Assembly: GCA_036521875.1 (NCBI GenBank)
Contig: DATDGX010000006.1
Coordinates: forward strand, 1-64,000
DNA from: DATDGX01 sp036521875
GTDB taxonomy: Bacteria; Desulfobacterota; Binatia; Binatales; Binataceae
DNA: 64,000 nt
Reading direction: 5' to 3'
The translations under genes and the position numbers were made by a program. Shown in pieces: positions 1-6,855 of this stretch (position 1 is the stretch's first letter; each line of letters starts with the position of its first letter). The notes beneath the pieces were generated by a model that saw only the letters and a list, made by a program, of their open reading frames with translations, searched no databases and was not told the origin of the DNA.

Positions 1-2
1 GC

Positions 3-569
3 GCGGACGCCTGGCTCGATGCGGTGCGCTCGCTGGGCGCGCGCAATCTCGGTGCGCCGCTGCTGGCGGTGGTCGATGGCAATCCAGGACTGGCTGCGGC
101 GCTTAAAGTGCAGTGGCCCCAGATCGCGATTCAACGTTGTACCAACCATAAGCTGTGGAACCTGCTCGCCAAGGCCCCGGCCCATCTGCGCGAGGAACTC
201 GCAGAGGATTATCGGCGAATGATCTATGCCGAGAGTCGCGCGGTCGTCGAGCACGCGCGGGTTGGATTTGCCCGCAAGTGGAAGCTGCGCTGCAAGACCG
301 TCAGCGCCAGCTTCGAGGAAGCCGGCGACGAACTCTTCACCTTTACCGCTTTTCCGGTTTCGCAATGGAAGGCGCTGCGCACCACCAACGCACTGGAGCG
401 AATCAACGAGGAATTCCGGCGGCGGACCAAGACCCAGGCCTCGCTGCCGAGCGAGGAGGCGGTGCTGCTTTTGCTGTTCGGCCTCCTGCGCACCGGCCAG
501 GTTACTCTGCGCCGGCTCGTCGGCTGGCACGACTTAGCCACTATCAGCGAACAACCGGAGGCTGCATAG
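3..569 (+). CDS. IS256-family (mutator-type) transposase, C-terminal part
   Basis: The reading frame is open from the window edge, so the N-terminus lies outside; the visible part is about 188 residues. It matches the second half of IS256-type DDE transposases: an Asp in the VVDGNPGL stretch, a QRCTNHKLWNLL segment, and the family hallmark TTNALERINEEFRRRT carrying the last catalytic Glu. The protein would cut and join the element's ends. No terminal inverted repeat can be confirmed because the left end is not in the window. The downstream 480 bp has no clear gene, which fits a mobile-element scar. Whether the full element is intact cannot be judged. Confidence 0.85.
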   Translation, partial: ADAWLDAVRSLGARNLGAPLLAVVDGNPGLAAALKVQWPQIAIQRCTNHKLWNLLAKAPAHLREELAEDYRRMIYAESRAVVEHARVGFARKWKLRCKTVSASFEEAGDELFTFTAFPVSQWKALRTTNALERINEEFRRRTKTQASLPSEEAVLLLLFGLLRTGQVTLRRLVGWHDLATISEQPEAA

Positions 570-1048
570 TAACAACTTGATAGTTCAACTGCTCAATTCG
601 ACCGGACTACTGATGCTGAGCGCTTTTCCACCAGTTGACCGACACCACCTCACCGAGTGACAACGGTTTCTCTGCGGTCTCTCGTTGGCAGAAATTCCTT
701 TGACACTTTTCGAGAAATCACAGACTCGCGGGCCAGATATAGAGCAGTCCGAACGTAGGAGCGACGGCCGGCCATGGCAGGTGTGAAAGTGACCGAGTCA
801 GGGACTAAACAATAATCTGGGTGGCCGACACTAAGGCACGCACGTGCTACGCAAGGTCGTGCTGCGGATAGGTGGCGCCTCGGGCGTGTAGGAGACCGTA
901 GGACCGCCGTGCGAGGCAGTGAGTCCCGCGCTCAATTGGCTGCGGGCGCATCCGGACTCGTTTGGTGATCCGGACTAGACAACTCCCGGAAAATTGTATT
1001 GACCAACGGATGTACAAGAGCCCACATATTTGCCAGAGATCGACCGCC
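570..1048. other. Long non-coding stretch downstream of the transposase
   Basis: About 480 bp between the transposase stop and the CopG-type gene. I see no credible gene, tRNA or toxin gene here. Positions 783-837 form an imperfect copy of the segment at 3858-3912, which spans the start of a small membrane-protein gene. The stretch therefore looks like a scar containing a decayed gene start and probably the right end of the IS element. Confidence 0.5.
783..837 (+). repeat. Imperfect 55-bp direct repeat, copy 1 (decayed gene start)
   Basis: This segment aligns without gaps to 3858-3912 with roughly 12 mismatches in 55 positions. In copy 2 the segment contains the upstream region and the first codons of the small membrane-protein gene at 3896. 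Here the equivalent reading is GTG-Ala-Asp-Thr-Lys and is not followed by a related protein. It is best read as a remnant. Confidence 0.5.
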
Positions 1049-1351
1049 ATGAAAAAGAAGCTGCCCGTTCTTAGAACCGATAAGGAAGCGGAGGATTTTG
1101 TCGCGAACGCCGACCTTATCGACTACGACCTGTCCGGCGCGCGAATGGTCCAATTCGAGTTTCAGCCCAAAACCGAGCGCGTCAATATGCGCCTGCCCGG
1201 ACCCTTGCTTGACGCGGTTAAGGCCACCGCAAGGAAGGCAGGCGTACCGTACCAGCGATTCATCCGCCAGGCCATTGAGGCCGCGATCCTGTATGCGAAG
1301 AGGCCTCGTTCGGCCAAATCGCTTCACCATTCAGGAAATCGCGGCGATTGA
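1049..1351 (+). CDS. CopG/BrnA-type antitoxin-like protein
   Basis: 100-residue protein. The N-terminal part (LPVLRTDKEAEDFVANADLIDYD) resembles the CopG-type antitoxins that partner BrnT-like toxins. The C-terminal half (VNMRLPGPLLDAVKATARKAG, then QRFIRQAIEAAIL) is a ribbon-helix-helix DNA-binding domain. I chose the internal ATG at 1049 rather than an upstream start at 962 because the extra 29 residues look unrelated. Such proteins bind their own promoter and neutralise a small RNase toxin. No toxin gene lies upstream, and the next gene is PRPP synthetase, so this looks like an orphan or a former TA pair. It ends 9 bp before the GTG of prs. Confidence 0.65.
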   Translation: MKKKLPVLRTDKEAEDFVANADLIDYDLSGARMVQFEFQPKTERVNMRLPGPLLDAVKATARKAGVPYQRFIRQAIEAAILYAKRPRSAKSLHHSGNRGD

Positions 1352-1369
1352 GGGCGAGAGGTGACGACG

Positions 1370-2314
1370 ATGGTCGATGACATTCTCATCTTCGGTGGCA
1401 GTGGTAGTCCCAGGCTTACGCGCAAGATCTGCGAGTACCTGCACGTGCAACCAGGTGCGGGAGAAGTGATCCGCTTCTCGGACGGGAATCTGTTCGTTCG
1501 CGTCAAAGAAAACGTCCGCGGGCGCCGCGTGTATCTCGTGCAGTCGACTGTGTTTCCGGCGAATGACAATTTTATGGAACTGCTTTTCTGGATCGATGCG
1601 TTGAAGCGCGCGAGTGCGGAGTCGGTGACGGCCGTGATTCCCTATTTCAGCTATGCGAAAGGGGACAAGAAGGACGAGCCGCGGGTCTCTATCCGTGCGC
1701 GGGTCTGCGCCGATGCGATCGAGGTGGCCGGCGCCGACCGGGTGGTCATGCTGGATTTGCACGCACCGCAGATCCAGGGCTTCTTCCGCATCCCGGTTGA
1801 CGACCTGTACGCGCTGCCGGTCCTGTGCGAGGAGATTGTCCGCAAACAGTTGCCGGACCTCGTCGTGGTCTCCCCTGACACGGGCTTTGTGAAGCAGGCG
1901 CGCAAGTATGCCTCGTTCCTGGGAGCCTCGATCGCGATCGGAGACAAACAGCGCAAGGCGCACAACGAGCGTGCCGAGGTCCTGGAGATCATCGGCGAGG
2001 TGCAGGGGAAGACCGCGCTGATCGTCGACGACTTCACGATCTCAGCGGGCACCCTTACCGATGCGGCGGACAAGCTTATCGAGCGCGGCGCAAAGGCGGT
2101 GTACGCGGCGGTGTCACACGGGGTCTTCAGCGCGGGCTCGATGGAGCGGCTCGACCGGAGTCCGATCCAACATCTCCTGGTCACGGACTCGATCGAAACG
2201 CAGCCGGTGACGTTCTCTCAGAAGGTGCAGACCGTCTCGGTGGCGCCGCTTTTCGGCGAGGCGATTCGTCGCATCCACAACCGGGAAAGCATCAGCAGCC
2301 TGTTCCCGTCATGA
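1370..2314 (+). CDS. prs: Ribose-phosphate pyrophosphokinase
   Basis: Makes PRPP from ribose-5-phosphate and ATP for nucleotide, His and Trp synthesis in the cytoplasm. The length of about 314 residues fits the family. Visible features are the N-terminal phosphoribosyltransferase fold, FDPAN-like segment VFPANDNFMELL, PYFSYAKGDKK, LDLHAPQIQGFF, VSPDTGFVKQA and the PRPP-binding loop VDDFTISAGTL near residue 220. The loop reads DDFTISAGT rather than the usual DMIDTAGT, so this may be a divergent or class III-like enzyme. ATG 1370 is preferred because AGAGG lies about 7 bp upstream; a GTG at 1361 is the alternative. It follows closely after the CopG-type gene. Confidence 0.85.
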   Translation: MVDDILIFGGSGSPRLTRKICEYLHVQPGAGEVIRFSDGNLFVRVKENVRGRRVYLVQSTVFPANDNFMELLFWIDALKRASAESVTAVIPYFSYAKGDKKDEPRVSIRARVCADAIEVAGADRVVMLDLHAPQIQGFFRIPVDDLYALPVLCEEIVRKQLPDLVVVSPDTGFVKQARKYASFLGASIAIGDKQRKAHNERAEVLEIIGEVQGKTALIVDDFTISAGTLTDAADKLIERGAKAVYAAVSHGVFSAGSMERLDRSPIQHLLVTDSIETQPVTFSQKVQTVSVAPLFGEAIRRIHNRESISSLFPS

Positions 2315-2355
2315 GACTTATGCATGGCGGCTACGCTTGCGGCGGGGGCGATCTC

Positions 2356-2835
2356 ATGAAGCTTCGATGGATTGGTTCTGCGGCTTTAGCCGTCGTATTG
2401 AGCTTGGCGGCGCTGGGTGCGCTCGCGCGGGCCGACTGCGTTGATGATTGCGAGCGCGCATACGGTGGTTACGGCACGGACGCATCTCTCGAGGCGGAGC
2501 AGGAGTGCTATCGGTTGCAGTGCGCCAATTTGCCGAAATATGGAGCGATCGCCTACGCGGAAAAAAATGGCGCTTACGGTTTTTCCTATGACGTCAACAA
2601 CGCCGACGAGGCCAACCATCGGGCGCTCTCCAACTGTGCGAAGAATGGCGATGGCTGCAAGGTGGTCATCAGCTTTTCGAACAACTGCGCTGCCCTTGCA
2701 GCGGGAGACAACAATCGCTTCGCAACCAGCATGGCGGGCACGCGCGCCCAAGCCCAAGCCGACGCCATGACCGCGTGTGGCAGCAGCGGAGGCCACAACT
2801 GCGACATCAAGGCCTGGACGTGCGCGCGCGAGTAG
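2356..2835 (+). CDS. Secreted DUF4189-domain protein
   Basis: 159 residues starting at an internal ATG that gives a clear signal peptide (MKLRWIGSAALAVVLSLAAL, cleavage after ARA). The longer frame begins at 2311, overlapping prs. The mature part carries a DUF4189-type domain: YGAIAYAEKNGAYGFSYD, many Cys residues (DCVDDCERAYGG, ECYRLQC, SNCAKNGDGCKVV, NNCAALA, ACGSSGGHNCDIKAWTC) and an AQAQADAMTACG repeat. The cysteines probably form disulfides in the periplasm or outside the cell. The biochemical role of the family is not known. It follows prs with almost no gap but is functionally unrelated as far as I can see. Confidence 0.7.
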   Translation: MKLRWIGSAALAVVLSLAALGALARADCVDDCERAYGGYGTDASLEAEQECYRLQCANLPKYGAIAYAEKNGAYGFSYDVNNADEANHRALSNCAKNGDGCKVVISFSNNCAALAAGDNNRFATSMAGTRAQAQADAMTACGSSGGHNCDIKAWTCARE

Positions 2836-2918
2836 ACTTTATTCGATCCCAGACCGTGCGCATGGCGAACAGCAATGTTGTGAACAACTATCTCTGAGTA
2901 GTTGGTCGGTTCGTTGCG

Positions 2919-2953
2919 ATCCTTCGACTTCGGCAGCCTGCGCTCAGGATGAC
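2919..2953. repeat. Intergenic ATCCTTCGAC...CTCAGGATGAC-type repeat
   Basis: The segment begins ATCCTTCGACTTCGG and ends GCGCTCAGGATGAC, with complementary ends (ATCCT/AGGAT). This resembles a short interspersed intergenic repeat that I recall from many environmental bacterial genomes. Only one copy is in the window, so it is not proven here. Confidence 0.3.
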
Positions 2954-3084
2954 CTCCTCTTTTTGGTGACTCATTGAGAAGGCGGTGGTTCAGGTTCCGT
3001 TCCAAGCCAAGGTGCAAACCGAATTCGTCTTCACTTTTCCTCACGCGCGCGGCGCGAGATGAAGGTTTCTTCCCAAGCGCAAAT

Positions 3085-3477
3085 TCAAATCTCTGCCAGT
3101 TCACTCACCTTGAGACGCCGAAGCTTCCGGCGTAACGCATTATCAAAGGTAGCGAACTTGCGATCGCGGCCGGCGGAAGCGACGTGCAAGCCATCGGCAA
3201 AGTCCATCCCTTTCTCGTACCATTCGATGGCCTGCCGCACTGCCGCTTCGTCTTCGACTTCGACGTTAAACACGGTCAGGAGGTTGCGCAGTGCAGAAAC
3301 AATCGCAAGCGGCCCGATCCGGTAGGCGCTCCGCAGAACCCACTCGAGTTCGAGTAGGACCGCTTTTGAGATAAAAACTCTCTCCTGCTTACGCAGAAAC
3401 GTCGCGGCGCGAGCCGCCTGAGCTCTATCGTCGTTAGTTATGATGCGGACCAGGACGTTGGTATCGAGCGCCGTCAT
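3085..3477 (-). CDS. vapC: VapC-type PIN-domain toxin
   Basis: 130-residue PIN-domain ribonuclease, the usual toxin length. The acidic metal-binding residues appear as D5 (MTALDTNVLV), E43 (LLELEWVL), D95 (MDFADGLHVA) and D112 (FATFDNAL). VapC toxins cut tRNA or rRNA when freed from their antitoxin. The start overlaps the end of the upstream antitoxin gene by 4 bp (ATGA), the typical translational coupling of vapBC. The module lies close to the IS remnant, in keeping with a mobile origin. Confidence 0.9.
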   Translation of the reverse strand: MTALDTNVLVRIITNDDRAQAARAATFLRKQERVFISKAVLLELEWVLRSAYRIGPLAIVSALRNLLTVFNVEVEDEAAVRQAIEWYEKGMDFADGLHVASAGRDRKFATFDNALRRKLRRLKVSELAEI

Positions 3478-3728
3478 TTACGGGACCGGGCCTCCTCCGC
3501 AACCGCCTGATCCATTTCCTTTACGCTCTTGCGCGGACCCGGGTACGGGACGCAGCCGATGATCGATTCCCAGGTTCGCGACGCAGCCTTAGTTTCTGGC
3601 TTGAGCAAGATGCCCTCATCCCGGTCCTGAATGATGAACTCAGTGCCGGGCTTCCATCGATGCGACGCCCTCAGCGATTTTGGAAGAACGACCTGGCCCT
3701 TGGTCGACAATTTCGTCGTGAGACTCAT
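3474..3728 (-). CDS. vapB: AbrB/MazE-fold antitoxin (VapB-type)
   Basis: 84 residues with an N-terminal swapped-hairpin AbrB DNA-binding domain (TTKLSTKGQVVLPKSLRASH, residues 3-22) followed by FIIQDRDEGILLKP. The C-terminal tail (SVKEMDQAVAEEARSRK) is the likely toxin-binding part. It should bind and inhibit the PIN toxin and repress the shared promoter upstream of 3728. The two genes overlap by 4 bp. Confidence 0.9.
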   Translation of the reverse strand: MSLTTKLSTKGQVVLPKSLRASHRWKPGTEFIIQDRDEGILLKPETKAASRTWESIIGCVPYPGPRKSVKEMDQAVAEEARSRK

Positions 3729-3857
3729 GGTAAGATGTTCGGTAAGATTATTGCAGGCGGCCAGAAAAGTAGCAAGCTAATTCGCCGCCAACGCGGTGTC
3801 TTCCAGCCCGGCAAATGTGCGCTCTACGAATTCGCGCCGGCGGGCCATGCGGCGGGT

Positions 3858-3912
3858 TTGAAAGCGACCGAGCCAGGGGCTAAATAGTAATCGCGATGGC
3901 TGACCCCAAGGC
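3858..3912 (+). repeat. Imperfect 55-bp direct repeat, copy 2
   Basis: Partner of the segment at 783-837 with about 78% identity. It includes the leader and the first six codons of the small membrane-protein gene starting at 3896. Confidence 0.5.
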
Positions 3913-4117
3913 GGTGGAAAAAGCGGAAGCGGCGATGAGCGTGCTGGCGCGGCTGGTGATTTCGCTGGTGATGCCGCTGTGGGCGCTCGCGATGCTGGTG
4001 CTCGGCTTCGAGTATCGCTCGCTGTGGTGGCTCGGATGCGGCGTGGTGGTCGGCGCGATCGCGCTGCTGCTGTTCGTCGGCAGTCCTATCGCGCAGCGTT
4101 TCCTCTCCGAACGGTAG
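3896..4117 (+). CDS. Small two-helix membrane protein
   Basis: 73 residues. After a charged N-terminus (ADPKAVEKAEAAM) there are two strongly hydrophobic helices, about residues 16-40 (LARLVISLVMPLWALAMLVL) and 46-65 (LWWLGCGVVVGAIALLLFVG). The codon bias matches the genome. I do not recognise a family. A decayed copy of its start appears at 783-837, and a 44-bp repeat begins right after its stop codon. It may sit in the inner membrane; nothing shows its job. Confidence 0.5.
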   Translation: MADPKAVEKAEAAMSVLARLVISLVMPLWALAMLVLGFEYRSLWWLGCGVVVGAIALLLFVGSPIAQRFLSER

Positions 4118-4119
4118 TG

Positions 4120-4163
4120 CGTCGCGCGCAGGCAGGTTTGCCCGCTTGGCGCGGCAGAGATAT
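4120..4163 (+). repeat. 44-bp direct repeat, copy 1 (promoter-like)
   Basis: Matches 4559-4602 with only three mismatches. It contains TTTGCC (4137-4142) and GATATT (4159-4164) separated by 16 bp, which could be a sigma70-type promoter. It precedes the small lipoprotein-like gene at 4242. Confidence 0.55.
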
Positions 4164-4241
4164 TTCGGGAGATCTCGCGCGGCTGTTCAAGAGAAATGCA
4201 ATCGTGTCCGCAGAGGAGCTTCGGTTGGGGTCAATTCAGCG

Positions 4242-4550
4242 ATGAAGCCCAGCCGCGCCGCTACGTTCGCGCTGGTCCTCGCGATGGCGGCCGGGTGTGC
4301 GCCGCAGCGTCCTCCCGATGACGCATCGATCTTGAAGAGTCCGTTTTTCTTGCGGCTCGCGCTGCATTGCTACGGCGATCATGTCGTTAAGGACTGCTAT
4401 TCGCCTCCCAACGTCCAGCCGCCGGTTCATTGTGCGCGCCAATCCGACGACACGCTGATTTGTGACGTCAAGTCTGGCGATCGGTTGGTTTACGCGCGAT
4501 GCGTTTCTTTCACGCTCGGATGCGAGGAGATTTCCGGCCCGACAAAGTAG
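4242..4550 (+). CDS. Small putative lipoprotein
   Basis: 102 residues. The N-terminus (MKPSRAATFALVLAMAAGCA) is a short signal peptide ending in a weak lipobox (MAAGC), so the protein may be lipid-anchored after Cys19. The rest is Cys-rich (HCYGDHVVKDCYSPP, VHCARQ, LICDVKSG, YARCVSFTLGC) and may be disulfide-bonded in the periplasm. I chose ATG 4242 because an upstream extension to 4146 has no signal-peptide character. Function unknown. The gene lies between the two copies of the 44-bp repeat. Confidence 0.55.
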   Translation: MKPSRAATFALVLAMAAGCAPQRPPDDASILKSPFFLRLALHCYGDHVVKDCYSPPNVQPPVHCARQSDDTLICDVKSGDRLVYARCVSFTLGCEEISGPTK

Positions 4551-4558
4551 GACACTAC

Positions 4559-4602
4559 CGTCGCGCGCGGGCTGGTTTGCCCGCTTGGCGCCGCAGAGAT
4601 AT
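4559..4602 (+). repeat. 44-bp direct repeat, copy 2 (promoter-like)
   Basis: Near-identical to 4120-4163. The candidate promoter boxes are TTTGCC (4576-4581) and GATATT (4598-4603). The GATATT box ends only 10 bp before the ATG of the FmdB-like gene, so the transcript would have a leader of a few bases. Confidence 0.5.
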
Positions 4603-4613
4603 TCTCCGTTTAG

Positions 4614-4949
4614 ATGCCGATATACGAGTACGAGTGCGCGCGCTGCGAGCGTATCAGCTCGCACGTGGTGATGGGCTCGCGGCGGCGCGGGCGGGTCGTG
4701 TGCCCGGAGTGCGGCGGTACGCGGATGCGCCGCGTGATGTCCTCGTTCGCGGTGGTCGAGACCGAGGCGTCGCGGCTCGCGGGCTTCGATGTCTCGAAGC
4801 CGCGCGACGAGTCGTTTTACCGGGACTCGCGCAACGTCGGTCTGTGGGCGAAAAAGCGGGCCAAGGAAATGGGCGTCGATCTGGGACCCAAGTTCGACGC
4901 GACGGTCGAAAAGGCGCGCAGTGGTAAGCTGATCAAAGAGATGACTTGA
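4614..4949 (+). CDS. FmdB-family zinc-ribbon protein
   Basis: 111 residues. It begins with the FmdB pattern MPIYEYECARCERIS and has two CxxC pairs, C8/C11 and C30/C33, which form a zinc ribbon. The remainder is a charged, probably helical tail (WAKKRAKEMGVDLGPKFDAT). FmdB proteins are called putative regulatory proteins, but the role is unproven. There is no Shine-Dalgarno sequence, and the putative promoter is so close that translation may be leaderless. A second zinc-ribbon gene follows 32 bp downstream. Confidence 0.8.
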   Translation: MPIYEYECARCERISSHVVMGSRRRGRVVCPECGGTRMRRVMSSFAVVETEASRLAGFDVSKPRDESFYRDSRNVGLWAKKRAKEMGVDLGPKFDATVEKARSGKLIKEMT

Positions 4950-4981
4950 GGCGCGCGCGCTGACGCGGAGAAAAAAATCCC

Positions 4982-5245
4982 ATGGCAGATTCAGAAAAAG
5001 ATCGGCTCGGCGACAAGTTTCATGACGTCGAGGCCGCGCGCGAGGAGCAGTGGGCGCGCAAGCGCGATCAGGAATTGCTCGCCAAAATGCGCGTCAAGGG
5101 CAAGTCCGAGCTGCTATGCCCCGAGTGCAGCGAGCAATTGGTCCCCAAGGCGGAGCACGGAGTCAAGATGCACGCATGTCCTGGGGAGCATGGCTTCTGG
5201 CTCGACGTGTTGACGCTCAATAAGCTTGTAAATCCGAAGAAGTAG
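4982..5245 (+). CDS. TFIIB-type zinc-ribbon domain protein with an altered fourth ligand
   Basis: 87 residues. A charged helical N-terminus (residues 1-42) is followed by a zf-TFIIB-like domain: CPEC at 46-49, then CPGEHGFWLD at 66-75 and an L-rich end. The family normally reads CPxCxGxWLD, so the fourth Cys is Glu69 here; H70 could take over as ligand. Proteins of this type are small cytoplasmic zinc proteins of unknown function. The gene forms a close pair with the FmdB-like gene and precedes the nuo promoter. Confidence 0.65.
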   Translation: MADSEKDRLGDKFHDVEAAREEQWARKRDQELLAKMRVKGKSELLCPECSEQLVPKAEHGVKMHACPGEHGFWLDVLTLNKLVNPKK

Positions 5246-5270
5246 GGCATTTCGAGGCGCCGGCAGCGGC

Positions 5271-5279
5271 TGCTATAAT
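5271..5279 (+). promoter_or_regulatory. Extended -10 promoter of the nuo operon
   Basis: TGCTATAAT is a perfect extended -10 element. The hexamer 17 bp upstream (TTCGAG at 5251-5256) is a poor -35, which is usual for extended -10 promoters. It lies 107 bp before nuoA, in the only sizeable gap before this 11-gene operon. Confidence 0.6.
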
Positions 5280-5385
5280 ATATCCGGTTGATGAAGTATT
5301 GCTTAATCTTCGAGCGTGCTCCGAAAAGTGGCGCTTCTTGACAGCCTGACCCGCGGCAACTACATGAGGGCTCTGTAAACCTACG

Positions 5386-5772
5386 ATGTATTACCAGTTC
5401 GGCGTCGCGCTTGCGCTCACAGTGGTGGGGTTCGGCATCATGGCCGCGATGTTCGGGCTGCAGCGGCTGCTCGCGCCCAACAACCCTTACGAGCGCAAGT
5501 TGATGCCGTACGAATGCGGCGAGCCGCCCACCGGGCGCGCGTGGATCAACTTCAATGTGCGCTTCTACATCATCGCGCTGATCTTCGTGGTGTTCGAGGT
5601 CGAGGTCGCGTTCGTCTACCCGATCGCGGCGGTCTATCTCGATTGGGTGCGCTCGGGGCGCCGGCTGTACGCGCTCAGCGAGATTCTGATTTTCCTGCTA
5701 ATCTTGTTCGTGGGTCTCATCTACGTCTGGGTCAAGCACGATCTCGAGTGGGTCAAGAAAGTTCCCGAGTAG
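5386..5772 (+). CDS. nuoA: NADH-quinone oxidoreductase subunit A
   Basis: 128-residue membrane subunit of respiratory complex I, a normal length. It has three hydrophobic helices (about 7-27, 63-88 and 98-118) and the conserved loop NPYERKLMPYECGEPPTG with Cys44, which lies near the quinone site. Conserved acidic residues occur in FVVFEVEVAF of the second helix. It is the first gene of the operon, read from the extended -10 promoter at 5271. Confidence 0.95.
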   Translation: MYYQFGVALALTVVGFGIMAAMFGLQRLLAPNNPYERKLMPYECGEPPTGRAWINFNVRFYIIALIFVVFEVEVAFVYPIAAVYLDWVRSGRRLYALSEILIFLLILFVGLIYVWVKHDLEWVKKVPE

Positions 5773-5809
5773 AGGCCCCAGCACCTAAATCTAGAGGACC
5801 GAAATCCAT

Positions 5810-6316
5810 ATGTCGCTTCTGAACACGCTTCCGGATTACGTGCTCACGACCAAGACCGACGAGCTGCTGAACTGGATGCGCAAATCGAGCATCTGGTACA
5901 TGCTGTTCGGCCTGGCGTGCTGCGCGATCGAACTGATGCAGACCGGCGGCCCGCGCGCCGATATCGAGCGCTTCGGCGCCACCCCGCGCGCGTCGGCGCG
6001 GCAATCGGATCTGATGATCGTGGCCGGCACGCTGACGCTCAAGATGGCGCTGCGCACGCGGCTGCTGTACGACCAGATGCCCGAGCCGCGCTACGTGATC
6101 TCGATGGGCTCGTGCGCGAGCTGCGGCGGGCTCTTTCAGCTTGCCTACTCGGTGTGCGACGGGGTCGACAAGATTCTGCCGGTCGACGTGTACGTCCCCG
6201 GGTGCCCGCCGCGTCCCGAGGCGCTGACCGAGGGCCTGCTGCGGCTGCAGCAGAAAATCATGACCGAGCGCTGGCTCACCAAGTCCAACGGCGTGCCGAA
6301 GCGGGCTGCCGCCTGA
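5810..6316 (+). CDS. nuoB: NADH-quinone oxidoreductase subunit B
   Basis: 168 residues. This peripheral subunit carries cluster N2, the last [4Fe-4S] before quinone. The ligands are visible: tandem C37-C38 (GLACCAIELM), C102 (GSCASCGG) and C132 (PGCPPRP). An N-terminal hydrophobic stretch of about residues 26-43 lies against the membrane. It follows nuoA by 37 bp and is followed by nuoC after 2 bp. Confidence 0.97.
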   Translation: MSLLNTLPDYVLTTKTDELLNWMRKSSIWYMLFGLACCAIELMQTGGPRADIERFGATPRASARQSDLMIVAGTLTLKMALRTRLLYDQMPEPRYVISMGSCASCGGLFQLAYSVCDGVDKILPVDVYVPGCPPRPEALTEGLLRLQQKIMTERWLTKSNGVPKRAAA

Positions 6317-6318
6317 GG

Positions 6319-6831
6319 ATGGAACCGCTCAAGATATACGAGCGGGTCCAGGAACGGTTCGGCGCGCGCGTCCTCGAAACAGTAAACAAGCCGCTCGACC
6401 CGTTCATGTTCGTCGATCCCGCGGCGATCGTCGAGATCGCTCAGTACATGAAGGACGATCCAGAGCTCGCGATGGACTGCCTCTCCAACGAGAGCGGCGT
6501 CGACTACAAGGATCGCATCGAGGTGGTCTACCACCTGTTCTCGTATCGGCATCGGCACGGCGCGGTGCTGAAGGTCAAGCTGCCGCGCGACAATCCGCAG
6601 GTCGCGACGCTCGAGAATATCTGGAAGTCGGCGAACTGGATGGAGCGCGAAATTTTTGATCTGCTCGGGGTGAATTTCGAGGGGCATAGCGACATGCGCC
6701 GGCTCCTGATGCCGGAGGACTGGCCCGGATATCCGCTGCGCAAGGACTTTGTCGAGCCGCTCGAGTATCACGGCATTTCCACTGTGCGCGAGAGCCCGAT
6801 TATCCGGCTCGATCCCAAGGCCAAAAAATAA
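6319..6831 (+). CDS. nuoC: NADH-quinone oxidoreductase subunit C
   Basis: 170 residues, the 30-kDa subunit of the connecting module of complex I. Signature segments are ESGVDYKDRIEVVYHLFSY, LPRDNPQVATLENIWKSANW and the family pattern EREIFDLLGVNFEGHSDMRR, then LLMPEDWPGYPLRKDF. ATG 6319 lies 2 bp after the nuoB stop, with the nuoB end providing GAGG. NuoC and NuoD are separate proteins here, not fused as in E. coli. Confidence 0.96.
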   Translation: MEPLKIYERVQERFGARVLETVNKPLDPFMFVDPAAIVEIAQYMKDDPELAMDCLSNESGVDYKDRIEVVYHLFSYRHRHGAVLKVKLPRDNPQVATLENIWKSANWMEREIFDLLGVNFEGHSDMRRLLMPEDWPGYPLRKDFVEPLEYHGISTVRESPIIRLDPKAKK

Positions 6832-6855
6832 AGGCCAAGACGTAAGGCCAGGACA

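Noticed and set aside
570..1048. A BrnT-like toxin gene upstream of the CopG-type antitoxin
   Set aside because: No frame in this stretch codes for a protein with toxin-like sequence; the minus-strand frame is unrelated.
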